A DNA stretch of 24,790 nucleotides. It comes from a virus. Numbering within the stretch: the first letter of the stretch is position 1; every line of letters starts with the position of its first letter. A program made the position numbers and the translations under genes. The notes under the pieces were generated by a model that saw nothing but the letters and a program-made list of their open reading frames with translations, made no database searches and had not been told where the DNA came from. Location: IMG/VR virus record IMGVR_UViG_3300027686_000032, positions 1 through 24,790 of that record; one strand, given 5' to 3'. This document shows, piece by piece, positions 1-8,130 of the stretch.

Positions 1-2
1 AC

Positions 3-3000
3 AACGAGCTTGACCCAGAGACTCGATTTGCTATAGAGAACGCGCTAACGGTAGGCGAGGTTGTCCCCATCGGTAAACTGGCAGGCATGGCCAAGGGCGC
101 AGTAAGAAATGCTGGCGACAGGCGAATGATTAGTGACGCAGCTTCTGATGTCCCAGATGAAAGCTCATACCTGCCGCTGCAGGACCGGCTTGAAGAGATG
201 GGTGCTCGCCAGCTGGCTGTCGATGATGTCTCGCCTAAGCCAATCATGTTTAGGGATGTTGCACAGCCTGATCTTACTCCAGACCAGCTATCTAGGTCGT
301 TTAAAGACGGCGAGATAACCAACTACGGCAGGAATATTGCCCGGAAGCGAGCAGCAAAAGATATGGCAGGACAGACCTCCAAGGTCAAGAAGCTGTCTGA
401 AGTATTAGGTGACATGAACATCGAGGGCAAAGTTAGCATGGTTGCCACTCAGTCTGACAGGACTGGCATCAAAGACGGTGCAGGTCCGGGCTATCCTTTG
501 ATTGGTCGGCAGTATTCAGAGATGGCTAAGCTTTACCAAGACCAGTTTGGAGAGGCTCCTGTGCCTAGAATGCTGGACAAGAATGGTGAAATCACTGACT
601 ACCCTGTGTGGGCTGTTGATGCCAAAGGTACAGTAGCCAGCCTAAGAAACAATTTAAGAGAAGAGGGAACTATACTTGTCCCGATGATTGGCTCGCCAGG
701 ACAGCTTCGCACAAACAAAGAAGTATTTAAGAAGCTGAAGAAAGAATTTATGGCCGGCATTAAGGCCAACAAATTAGACGCAGATCAGGCTGACAAAATA
801 AACCTTAACCTAGAGGCGCTCACTGGAGACAAGATGGACATCAGAGATCCGTCATCTTGGATAGAGCTTGAGAAGACTTTTGATGGTCGTGGCGCATTGG
901 CTGACATTATGAGCGGAAAGACACCGCAGGCTATAGCTGCAGTCGGAGCAAGAAGTAAATGGCGCACTAAACTCAATAAGAAGCGAGCTGCTGATGGGCT
1001 TGAGCCTCTTGATCTAAACCCAAAGACGGCTCCTTTAGGAGCGCGTAAAGGCCAGATATTTGACTACGACAAGATATTAGAGGACTCCACAGAGTCTGTA
1101 CTCTTGGGCGCTGGAACTTTTGACATTGGCCCTTCACTAATTCTACCTTCTCGGTATAGGCAAAGTGAAACTATGCGTGATGCTCATCCTGGCTTTAAAG
1201 AGCAGTTGATGGGAGAGCTGGCATCTGATGATATTTTCACGCCCGTTCCGCTTGAGGCTGCAATGCCAAGCTTTATTGATCATGGCCGAGGTCTTCACAT
1301 GAGAGCCGGGCCTAACAAAAGGCCATTTAATTCAAGCGCCTGGGGAATGAATGCGCGTATGGGATACCCCGGCCAAGGTCTTCCAAGCCAGAAGATAGAC
1401 GAAGATTACCTAAAGTACCTGCAGGACATGGGCTTTGCCGAAGGCGGTGAGGTTGAGGTAGCTGAAGAGGTTAGCGTTGAGTACAACGCTGACAAGATCA
1501 GTGCTATGGCTGACGCGCTAATGAACGGAGATAGCTACGCCGAGGGCGGTGAGGTTAAGAAGCAGGCAACCAGAGATGACACGATTGGTTACAACGCGCC
1601 TAATTTACGCCGGGTAGCTGGCGATGTTCTTACAGACTTTGCGTCTGGCATATTCGGACCCATCGCATCATCTGCTATTTCTTTAGGCGAGCAAGCCTTT
1701 ACCGATAACACCATTGAAGAAATGATGGCTAACAATGAGGCTTACAATGATGCCCTTAACTTCAATCCCAGGACAAAAGAAGCTCAAGCTGTTAATAAAT
1801 CAGCTATGCAAGGTCTAGGCGCTGTCGTTAACGAGGGCATTGAATACTATGACCGAAACAAAAAGAATCTATCGCCTGAAGTTAGGCAATCCATAGCAGC
1901 AACCGGGCAGGCGTGGGAAGACTTAGATCCTCGCACGAAGTTTCTTATAGGAAATGCTGCCACAGTTGGCGAAGTATTGCCCATTGGTGGCGCGGTAAAG
2001 GCTGGCCTTAGAGTAGGAAGGAATGCAGTAGATCAAAGAAACTTAAACGCTGCTGCAGGGCAAGTACCCAGTGAAGCTTCTTACGAACCTTTACAGGATA
2101 GGCTAGAAGAAATGGGCGCAAGGCAGCTACAAGTTAGAGAGCCGGGCGATAATAACTTCTTGAATGAGTATGATAGTGATGTTCTTGGACTTGGTCCTGA
2201 AAGATTAATGTCACCCATTTCTACACCACAGACTGTTTCAAATAGATTAAATATTAAACTTACTGATGATGATATTGATGACCTTACCGATGATGAACTA
2301 AATAAGGCTAATGATGTTGTTGATTTGACTGAGAGAAGATATCCCGGATCAACGATAACTAACCGATGGCTTAACACTAAGCTAAAGAAGTATCTACAGA
2401 ATGAACTAGGCACAGGCCAAAACGATTCTATTGTTAGAGTAGCAGGTGACGCAGATAACATGCACTATGAAGTAACTGACTATACTTTAGGTATAGGCGA
2501 TCTTGATGAGCAGATAAATCTTGGCCAGTACAATGTTGAGGAGTATGGTCTGGAATATGATCCAAACATGATTAGGCTTGATTCGGAGTCAGACTTAGCT
2601 AAGTCATTTGAAGGAGCTTCGGATAAGTTATTAGACCAGCAGCAGGCTGGGACTATTAGAAAATCAGGATTAATTAAAAGAAGAATGGAAAATCGAGTGA
2701 GAAATTTGAATCGTAGAAAAGATTCAGAAGCCAGCCTAGAAAGTTTAATGGATGAAATGTATGAAGCCAATCCTTTCTTAAACAAGGTGCCTCCTGAAAC
2801 CAATATGTTTACTCTTAATGAAGACATTGCAGAAGAGTTACAGCTAGAGGTGCTTACTGAAGGTGTGCGTGAGTTGGTCGATCCAACGAATGAATTAGGC
2901 TTACCTCCAGAGCTGTACTTACCCGGAGATAAGATTTTAAAGATGTCAGTTGGAGAGGTCTCTGCCAGAGTTGGCGATCTTCGCCTTTGGAAAGAAAAAG

Positions 3001-3866
3001 AGATGACTAAGGGTTTTATAGAGTTAGCTCAGAAATCGCCCCGTATGATAGTCGATGGATTTGATATTGATTTTGCTAAAGAAAAAGGTGCTACTTGGGT
3101 AGACATACCTGACGCTTCATCAAGCAAGCAAAATAAAAAGATTTGCACATCATTAGGCAAGGGAGGAGAGTGGTGTACAAAGATTGAAAAACAAGCGCTT
3201 AATTACGGATCTGGAAACAGCAGTCTTACTGTAATGCTTGACGGAGATGGAAGACCTCATCTTCAAGTACAGTTCATTGCCAATTATAAAAATCAAAATG
3301 GCGATGATATCATTGATATTAAAGAGATAAAGCCACCGGGCAATGAGTTTGATCATCAAAAGTCAGCGTCTTACATTAGACAAGATCCTTTGTACGAAAC
3401 AAAACTAGCTGATGAGGTAATAAATTTTTTAAACAAAGTAGATAATGAAATGATAGTGGGTAATATTAATCCTGACGAACTAGAACTGTTCGGACTTGTT
3501 GACGTTGATGACACTATGAATTTTGAGGAAATATTAGATCAAAAGTATGGCGCTAGAGATGGGCTTGACATGGACGAGGTGCGGGATATTTATAATGTTT
3601 ACATGTCTAAAAGACAATTTAGCCCAGAAAAAACACCTAGAATTGTGCGTGAAGAGCAAATAATGGACTACATGGATTCAGGCGTATCTGATCTTGACCG
3701 TAGTGATTTTGCCAAAGGCGGTGCAGTTATCGCTAAATATGACGCAGATAAGATAAATAAACTTGCACAGGGTATAATGCCTGAGAACTTTGCTGAAGGC
3801 GGTCCAGTAATTTATAACGCTAGTCGAATTAATGAAATTGCCAACCAACTACTACAGGAGGCTTAA
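3..3866 (+). CDS. Giant modular phage protein, 3' part (possible polyvalent or ejected protein)
   Basis: The frame is open from base 3, so the gene begins upstream; the ATG at 87 is internal. At least 1287 codons are visible. Two units are seen. Each starts with a 70-aa block ending in PLQDRLEEMGARQL (6-215 and 1920-2129), continues with an unrelated central domain, and ends with [FY]A[EK]GGxV tags and a short helix (1434-1556 and 3708-3851). Central domain 1 has a SDRTGIKDGAGPGYP stretch that recalls domains of large phage polyvalent proteins. Central domain 2 has a WCTK motif near 3171 followed by a YGSG and GRPHLQVQF stretch, resembling a domain I have seen in other large phage proteins but cannot name. 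The last codons overlap the portal ribosome site. An upstream position next to the portal fits a virion-internal or co-injected protein. The function is unknown; the modular layout is certain. Confidence 0.85.
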   Translation, partial: NELDPETRFAIENALTVGEVVPIGKLAGMAKGAVRNAGDRRMISDAASDVPDESSYLPLQDRLEEMGARQLAVDDVSPKPIMFRDVAQPDLTPDQLSRSFKDGEITNYGRNIARKRAAKDMAGQTSKVKKLSEVLGDMNIEGKVSMVATQSDRTGIKDGAGPGYPLIGRQYSEMAKLYQDQFGEAPVPRMLDKNGEITDYPVWAVDAKGTVASLRNNLREEGTILVPMIGSPGQLRTNKEVFKKLKKEFMAGIKANKLDADQADKINLNLEALTGDKMDIRDPSSWIELEKTFDGRGALADIMSGKTPQAIAAVGARSKWRTKLNKKRAADGLEPLDLNPKTAPLGARKGQIFDYDKILEDSTESVLLGAGTFDIGPSLILPSRYRQSETMRDAHPGFKEQLMGELASDDIFTPVPLEAAMPSFIDHGRGLHMRAGPNKRPFNSSAWGMNARMGYPGQGLPSQKIDEDYLKYLQDMGFAEGGEVEVAEEVSVEYNADKISAMADALMNGDSYAEGGEVKKQATRDDTIGYNAPNLRRVAGDVLTDFASGIFGPIASSAISLGEQAFTDNTIEEMMANNEAYNDALNFNPRTKEAQAVNKSAMQGLGAVVNEGIEYYDRNKKNLSPEVRQSIAATGQAWEDLDPRTKFLIGNAATVGEVLPIGGAVKAGLRVGRNAVDQRNLNAAAGQVPSEASYEPLQDRLEEMGARQLQVREPGDNNFLNEYDSDVLGLGPERLMSPISTPQTVSNRLNIKLTDDDIDDLTDDELNKANDVVDLTERRYPGSTITNRWLNTKLKKYLQNELGTGQNDSIVRVAGDADNMHYEVTDYTLGIGDLDEQINLGQYNVEEYGLEYDPNMIRLDSESDLAKSFEGASDKLLDQQQAGTIRKSGLIKRRMENRVRNLNRRKDSEASLESLMDEMYEANPFLNKVPPETNMFTLNEDIAEELQLEVLTEGVRELVDPTNELGLPPELYLPGDKILKMSVGEVSARVGDLRLWKEKEMTKGFIELAQKSPRMIVDGFDIDFAKEKGATWVDIPDASSSKQNKKICTSLGKGGEWCTKIEKQALNYGSGNSSLTVMLDGDGRPHLQVQFIANYKNQNGDDIIDIKEIKPPGNEFDHQKSASYIRQDPLYETKLADEVINFLNKVDNEMIVGNINPDELELFGLVDVDDTMNFEEILDQKYGARDGLDMDEVRDIYNVYMSKRQFSPEKTPRIVREEQIMDYMDSGVSDLDRSDFAKGGAVIAKYDADKINKLAQGIMPENFAEGGPVIYNASRINEIANQLLQEA
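6..215 (+). repeat. Intragenic protein-level repeat, copy A
   Basis: Seventy codons that align without gaps to 1920-2129, with 42 of 70 residues identical by hand count. The most conserved parts are TVGEVxPIG and the final 14 residues PLQDRLEEMGARQL. Synonymous positions have diverged strongly, so the peptide rather than the DNA is being kept. It introduces central domain 1 of the giant protein. Confidence 0.9.
1434..1556 (+). repeat. AxGGxV tag pair closing unit 1 of the giant protein
   Basis: The tag FAEGGEV (1434-1454) is followed nine residues later by the helix-like YNADKISAMADAL (1482-1520), then by a second tag YAEGGEV (1536-1556). The same order, tag then Y[ND]A[DS][KR]I helix, occurs at the C-terminus of the protein (3708-3851), where unit 2 ends. 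Confidence 0.85.
1920..2129 (+). repeat. Intragenic protein-level repeat, copy B
   Basis: Second copy of the 70-codon block at 6-215. Its surroundings are about 50% G+C (hand counts of 30 of 60 at 1981-2040 and 31 of 60 at 2101-2160). Base composition falls abruptly just after it, to 17 of 60 at 2221-2280, as if central domain 2 had been placed behind a conserved leader. Confidence 0.9.
3708..3851 (+). repeat. AxGGxV tag and helix units closing the giant protein
   Basis: Two successive units: FAKGGAV (3708-3728) with YDADKINKLAQGI (3738-3776), then FAEGGPV (3789-3809) with YNASRINEIANQL (3813-3851). The spacers between tag and helix are three and one residues, against nine in the 1434 copy. 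The last unit lies 15 bases before the stop codon, so it forms the extreme C-terminus. Confidence 0.85.
3856..3861 (+). promoter_or_regulatory. Ribosome binding site fixing the portal GTG start
   Basis: AGGAGG lies six bases before GTG at 3868 and inside the last codons of the preceding gene. The in-frame ATG at 3832 has no comparable site at the right distance, so GTG is preferred. Start and upstream stop (3864-3866) are adjacent, which suggests translational coupling. Confidence 0.85.
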
Positions 3867-3867
3867 C

Positions 3868-6465
3868 GTGGCTGAAGAGAACGAGATTGAGATTGAAGTA
3901 GAAGAAGTTACAATGGTAGAGCTTCCAGAAGAAGATGAGCTAGAGTTTGAGGACACCGAAGACGGTGGAGCGATGGTACGCATGGAGACTATGTCTGTGC
4001 GAGAGGCTTCTGATCACTTTGAGAACATTGTGGAAGAGGTTGACCCTATCCTGTTAAAGTCTGCCATCAACGACCTGATGGAGAAGATAGAGCGCGACAA
4101 AGAAGCTCGCCAGAAGCGAGATCTGCAGTACGAAGAAGGTTTGCGCCGCACAGGTTTAGGCGATGACGCACCGGGAGGTGCCCAGTTTCAGGGAGCCAAC
4201 AAGGTTGTGCATCCTATGCTGGTCGAGGCGTGTGTTGATTTCTCTGCTCGATTCATCAAAGAGATATTCCCGCCCACAGGTCCAGTTAAGTCTAAGATTA
4301 TAGGCGAGGCCGACAGGGCGAAGGTAGGCAAGGCTCAGCGTAAGACTGAGTTTATGAACTGGCAGACTACAGAACAGATGGTCGAGTTTCGCTCAGAGTT
4401 AGAACAGTTAAGCACGCAGCTACCTTTGGGTGGCGGTCAGTACATGAAGTTCATGTGGAACGCTCGATTTATGCGCCCTGTGTCTGAGTTCGTTCCCATT
4501 GATGACATATACCTTCCCTTCTCAGCTACAAACTTCTACACCGCAGAACGTAAGACTCACGTTCAGTACGTCACGCAGATGGAATATGAGAAGCGCGTTG
4601 AGTCTGGAATGTACGCGGACATTGAATTACCCACGCCTACTGAGCCAGAGTATAGCGCAGCTGAACGTGCCAACGAGAAAATCGAGGGCAAGCAGAATAC
4701 TAGCTACAACGAAGATGGTCTGCGAACCATCTTTGAGATCTACACGTTCATGGACTTTGAAGATGGCGAAGGTTTAGCGCCTTACATCTTGAGCGTGGAC
4801 AAGTCTTCAGATAAAGCCTTGTGCCTTTACAGGAACTGGGAAGAAGATGACTCAAGGAAGAATGAACTGCATTGGATCGTAGAGTTCCCATTCGTACCGT
4901 GGCGTGGTGCTTACCCAATCGGCCTGACTCATATGATTGGTGGCCTTAGTGGAGCAGCGACTGGCGCATTACGAGCCCTACTAGACTCAGCTTACATTCA
5001 GAACGTGCCAACACTACTGAAGCTAAAGGGTGGCCCAGGCGGCCAGACCTTAAATGTTCAGCCTACTGAGATTGTTGAAATGGAAGGCGGCGCGTTGATT
5101 GATGACGTTCGCAAGCTGGCCATGCCGCTACCATTTGCTGGCCCAAGTCCAACATTGTTTCAGCTGTTAGGATTCCTAGTTGATGCAGGCAAGGGCGTGG
5201 TCCAGACTTCCTTTGAGAAGTTTAACGACCAAAACCCAAATGCCCCAGTGGGAACCACGATGGCAATCATCGAGCAGGGCATGGTTGTGTTTAGCTCAAT
5301 CCATTCTCGCTTACATTCCTCTATGGCTCGCAGTTTTAATATCCTTCATCGCATCAACAGCATGTACTACACTCAGGAAGAGCTAGATGCGCTGGACGCT
5401 GGGCTAGAGATCACTGCAGAAGACTTTGATGGCCCATCTGATGTTGTGCCGATCAGTAACCCAGCTATCTTTAGTGAGGCTCAGCGCTTCGCACAGATAC
5501 AAGCGATTATGGCGCGTGCTGAAAAATTTCCGCAAATGTACGACCAAAAAGCGGTTGAAGAAATGTTTCTGCGAACGCTAAAGGTTCCAGCTTCAGAAGT
5601 TATGCAAAAGCAAGCAGGCTCAGAAGATAGAGATCCAGTAAGCGAAAACGTAGCGGCAGCAATGAATCAAGGAATTTACGTGCTGCCTCAGCAAGATCAC
5701 TTGGCTCACCTGCAAGTTCACTTGCCGTTCTTAAAGTCGCCAATGTTTGGGTCAAGCCCTGGCATTATGAGCACATTCTTTTATCCAATGGCCATGCACA
5801 TGCGTGATCATCTATTGAACTACTACTTAGTGGAGTCTCATAACGCTATTGAACAGGCGCAGACTCAACAGTTGATACCTGAAGAGGCAGAGCAGCAGGT
5901 CGATGTAATCCTCAAGGTCCAGCAGTTTATTGAAGAACAGTTAGGTGGATTCGCTCAAGAACTGGTTCAGATTAATCAGCAAGCAGAGCAATTCAAGCCA
6001 GAGAATCAGCCTCAACAGCCTGGCGATGCAATGAAGATTGCAGAACTTAGTGCTCAAATTAAGCAGAGCGAACTTCAGCAGCGCACAGAGCGTGATGGAG
6101 CCCGAATACAGCTTGATAACGCTAAAATGCAGGCATCTAACGAGATTGCACAGCTTAAAATGCAGCAGACTGCTGAAATTGAACGCGCCAAGCTCGCAGC
6201 TAGTCAACAAGATCGTGAAGAAAGGTCAGAAATTGCTGGATTGCGTGAACTTTCTGCTACAGAGCGCAACAACATCAGTGAAATGTCTGAAACTGACCGC
6301 TTAAATACCCGTGAACAAGGCGAAAATAAGCGTAAGGCAGAAGATTTAGCTGCTAGAGAGCGAATGAACAGTTCCGATAACATGACCGCCAAAGAACTAG
6401 CGGCTATGGAGATGGAATCAGGCGAGAAAACTTCATACACCAGCGGTGGGGGAATTGATCCATAA
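3868..6465 (+). CDS. Portal protein, large podovirus type
   Basis: The 865-residue portal forms the dodecameric ring at one capsid vertex through which DNA is packaged and ejected. After an acidic N-terminus, the core includes QFQGANKVVHPMLVEA, a KEIFPPTGPVKSKI stretch and the LPLGGGQYMKF region, all typical of portals of P22-like or larger size; T7-type portals are much shorter at about 540 residues. From about residue 690 the protein becomes Gln/Glu/Ala-rich and strongly helical (EIAQLKMQQTAEIERAKLAASQ), which fits a long C-terminal barrel or coiled coil as in P22. It starts at GTG behind a perfect AGGAGG and overlaps the next gene by one base. The terminase is not in the window and is presumably upstream. 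The portal call is strong; the exact subfamily is not. Confidence 0.92.
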   Translation: MAEENEIEIEVEEVTMVELPEEDELEFEDTEDGGAMVRMETMSVREASDHFENIVEEVDPILLKSAINDLMEKIERDKEARQKRDLQYEEGLRRTGLGDDAPGGAQFQGANKVVHPMLVEACVDFSARFIKEIFPPTGPVKSKIIGEADRAKVGKAQRKTEFMNWQTTEQMVEFRSELEQLSTQLPLGGGQYMKFMWNARFMRPVSEFVPIDDIYLPFSATNFYTAERKTHVQYVTQMEYEKRVESGMYADIELPTPTEPEYSAAERANEKIEGKQNTSYNEDGLRTIFEIYTFMDFEDGEGLAPYILSVDKSSDKALCLYRNWEEDDSRKNELHWIVEFPFVPWRGAYPIGLTHMIGGLSGAATGALRALLDSAYIQNVPTLLKLKGGPGGQTLNVQPTEIVEMEGGALIDDVRKLAMPLPFAGPSPTLFQLLGFLVDAGKGVVQTSFEKFNDQNPNAPVGTTMAIIEQGMVVFSSIHSRLHSSMARSFNILHRINSMYYTQEELDALDAGLEITAEDFDGPSDVVPISNPAIFSEAQRFAQIQAIMARAEKFPQMYDQKAVEEMFLRTLKVPASEVMQKQAGSEDRDPVSENVAAAMNQGIYVLPQQDHLAHLQVHLPFLKSPMFGSSPGIMSTFFYPMAMHMRDHLLNYYLVESHNAIEQAQTQQLIPEEAEQQVDVILKVQQFIEEQLGGFAQELVQINQQAEQFKPENQPQQPGDAMKIAELSAQIKQSELQQRTERDGARIQLDNAKMQASNEIAQLKMQQTAEIERAKLAASQQDREERSEIAGLRELSATERNNISEMSETDRLNTREQGENKRKAEDLAARERMNSSDNMTAKELAAMEMESGEKTSYTSGGGIDP

Positions 6466-7160
6466 TGGCATTCTTGCAAAGCAACATACCGCACTTTAAG
6501 TGCTGGGTCAGGAAAGAATACACTCACAATCATGAGAAGTTTCATGGCGAGTGGATTCATGCGATGGCCGTAGCTGTTACGACTTTACCGAATCGCTGTT
6601 TAAGCTTCCAGATGATATTTACTGGGGCTGAAACTTATGACACAGATGAATCTAATGTTCACGGAGGAGCAATGTGGGCAAGAATGCCCATAACTGCTCT
6701 AATGGGGGACACTCCAGTTGACGAGTGGCCAGAGCCAATGTCTACACATGACGCCCAGCCTTGGGATTGTGCATCTCACACTCACAGCGTCTATGTTCTA
6801 GACCGATGTACGCCAGCCCCTTGGCTGGCAAAGATTGACGGGAAGTTTTATCCTGCCAAATACTATTTTACGGTGGACTATACCGATTCAGAAGTAGCAG
6901 ACGATCCAGCTCAACATAAGCAGGCGCACGTTCTAGAACTTCTTGATGCAGGAAAATGGACGGGTAACATAGTAGCGTTACCGAATAATCGGGTCCGGGT
7001 AAGTCACCCAGCTTGGTTTGAATTGGGAGAAGGCGCTCCTGATTTCAGGCCGTCCCAGCATATCCACTACAGCAAGTCTGATCTGGATTATACGCTGGAC
7101 GTTAACCAAGTTTTTGATAACATTTATGCAGCAGAGGAAGAAGAAAATGATGAAAAGTAA
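6465..7160 (+). CDS. Conserved phage hypothetical protein, 231 aa
   Basis: ATG overlaps the portal stop (TAATG), so the two are translationally coupled. The protein is rich in Trp, His and Pro, with conspicuous stretches FLQSNIPHFKCWVRKEYTHN near the start, NVHGGAMWARMPITALMGDTP around residue 65, DGKFYPAKYYFTVDY around residue 126 and LPNNRVRVSHPAWF around residue 175. It has no signal peptide or membrane segment. I have the impression of a compact conserved protein seen next to portals in marine podoviruses, with no assigned function. A role in head assembly or as a minor virion protein is inferred only from position. The acidic tail EEEENDEK overlaps the start of the next gene. Confidence 0.85.
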   Translation: MAFLQSNIPHFKCWVRKEYTHNHEKFHGEWIHAMAVAVTTLPNRCLSFQMIFTGAETYDTDESNVHGGAMWARMPITALMGDTPVDEWPEPMSTHDAQPWDCASHTHSVYVLDRCTPAPWLAKIDGKFYPAKYYFTVDYTDSEVADDPAQHKQAHVLELLDAGKWTGNIVALPNNRVRVSHPAWFELGEGAPDFRPSQHIHYSKSDLDYTLDVNQVFDNIYAAEEEENDEK

Positions 7161-7320
7161 AGGTTACGCCAAAGGCGGTAAAACCAAAGGCGGTAAAATG
7201 AAAACTAAAGGCTACGCTAAGGGCGGTGCAGTCAATATGGACTCAGATCAAGTAAGACAGCACAAGCGCATGGCCGCTGGATACATGATTAAAACAGGTT
7301 CTGGTAACACGCCCGCATAA
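7147..7320 (+). CDS. Small Lys/Gly-rich protein with KGYAKGG tags
   Basis: A 57-aa protein starting at the double ATG 7147/7150, behind GAGGAAG inside the end of the preceding gene (14-base overlap). The frame is open further upstream to 7018, but that part is only a shadow of the 231-aa gene. It has a basic head with KGYAKGG repeated twice and a KGGK spacer, then a short tail MDSDQVRQHKRMAAGYMIKTG. The same head, MKSKGYAKGG..MKTKGY, opens the protein at 13060 with different codons. The YAKGG core also matches the AEGG/AKGG tags of the giant protein upstream. The function is unknown; a DNA-binding or virion-packaged peptide is a guess from charge and context. Confidence 0.8.
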   Translation: MMKSKGYAKGGKTKGGKMKTKGYAKGGAVNMDSDQVRQHKRMAAGYMIKTGSGNTPA

Positions 7321-7333
7321 CAGGAGATATTTC

Positions 7334-7519
7334 ATGGCAGCTAAACCAGGTTTGTACGCAAATATTGCAGCTAAACAGAAACGTGTTGCAGCGGGTAAAA
7401 AAGATCCAGCTACAGGTAAGCTTGAGAAAATGCGTAAGAAAGGGCAGGCAGGTGCGCCATCAGCTGGGGCTTTTGTGAGCGCAGCTAAGACAGCGAAAAA
7501 GCCTAAGAATAATGCTTAA
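7334..7519 (+). CDS. Small basic protein of the KPGLYANI type
   Basis: A 61-residue, very Lys/Ala-rich protein preceded by AGGAG (7322-7326). The motif run KPGLYANI, KQKRVAAGKK, KMRKKGQAGAP and AFVSAAKTAKK matches a short protein type I recall from several marine phage genomes, where it is unannotated. There are no membrane segments or cysteines. The high positive charge suggests nucleic-acid contact or an internal head component, but nothing proves it. Its stop overlaps the next start (TAATG). Confidence 0.82.
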   Translation: MAAKPGLYANIAAKQKRVAAGKKDPATGKLEKMRKKGQAGAPSAGAFVSAAKTAKKPKNNA

Positions 7520-7716
7520 TGAATATAGACTCAAAGTTACTAAATATTCTCAAGGCTAATCAAGCAGAGTTTGCGCTTGAAGCCTTGCAGAAGCCACACA
7601 AGAACGATGCTTTTGAGTACGGGTATCGGGTAGGAACGGTTGCAGGTTACGAGGCATCCATTAATGTACTTTTAAATCTATTAGACGAGGAAAGAAATAA
7701 TGACCACGACTTATGA
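7519..7716 (+). CDS. Small hypothetical protein, 65 aa
   Basis: ATG overlaps the preceding stop by one base, and the gene runs 17 bases into the next gene, so it sits in a coupled run of four small genes. The sequence ILKANQAEFALEALQKPHKNDAFEYGYRVG followed by a Leu-rich helix is probably all helical. I have no functional family for it. The spacing and overlap on both sides are the main support that it is real. Confidence 0.75.
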   Translation: MNIDSKLLNILKANQAEFALEALQKPHKNDAFEYGYRVGTVAGYEASINVLLNLLDEERNNDHDL

Positions 7717-8116
7717 GGACGCAATCGCGGAGGCTTTTCCAGAAGTTTGTTCTGGCATTCAGCCTTTCGGTAGCCGCGTTCTGGTTCAGATACGCACCGC
7801 TAAGAATAAAACAGCTGGGGGCATTTTACTAACTACGGACACCACTGACACTGAGAAGTGGAATACGCAGGTAGCCAAAGTTGTCACAGTTGGGCCATTA
7901 GCTTTTAAAAATCGTAATACGATGGAAAGCTGGCCAGAAGGAAACTGGTGTAAGGAAGGTGAGTTTGTGAGAGTTGCTAAGTACGGAGGAGACCGATGGG
8001 AAGTACCTATTCCTGACGCAACCAATGGCGAAGCAGCAATGTTTGTAATTTTTAATGATCTTGACATTTTGGGTAGCGTAATTGGCGATCCCCTTAAAGT
8101 TAAGGCATTCATCTGA
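7700..8116 (+). CDS. GroES-like co-chaperonin (phage Cpn10)
   Basis: A 138-aa protein with the Cpn10 pattern in order. PFGSRVLVQ (residues 22-30) is the first strand. NKTAGGILLTTDTT (36-49) matches the mobile loop with its GroEL-binding Ile-Leu-Leu. VAKVVTVGP (58-66) comes next, then KEGEFVRVAKYGG (85-97) and FVIFNDLDILGSV (115-127), corresponding to the GroES SESDILAIV end. It is longer than bacterial GroES (97 aa) because of a 20-residue N-terminal extension and an insert near residues 67-84. Phage co-chaperonins such as T4 gp31 replace GroES in host GroEL complexes to fold capsid protein. Location just before the scaffold and capsid genes agrees. No GroEL-like gene is visible, so host GroEL is the likely partner. 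Confidence 0.82.
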   Translation: MTTTYEDAIAEAFPEVCSGIQPFGSRVLVQIRTAKNKTAGGILLTTDTTDTEKWNTQVAKVVTVGPLAFKNRNTMESWPEGNWCKEGEFVRVAKYGGDRWEVPIPDATNGEAAMFVIFNDLDILGSVIGDPLKVKAFI

Positions 8117-8130
8117 TAAGGAGATGAGTA

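Noticed and set aside
2081-2827. Two minus-strand open frames opposite the giant gene
   Set aside because: Ser/Leu-rich translations without motifs, mirroring the AT-rich codons of the + strand frame.
87-3866. Giant gene starting at ATG 87
   Set aside because: The frame is open to the window edge and the upstream residues are part of the conserved 70-residue block, so ATG 87 is internal.
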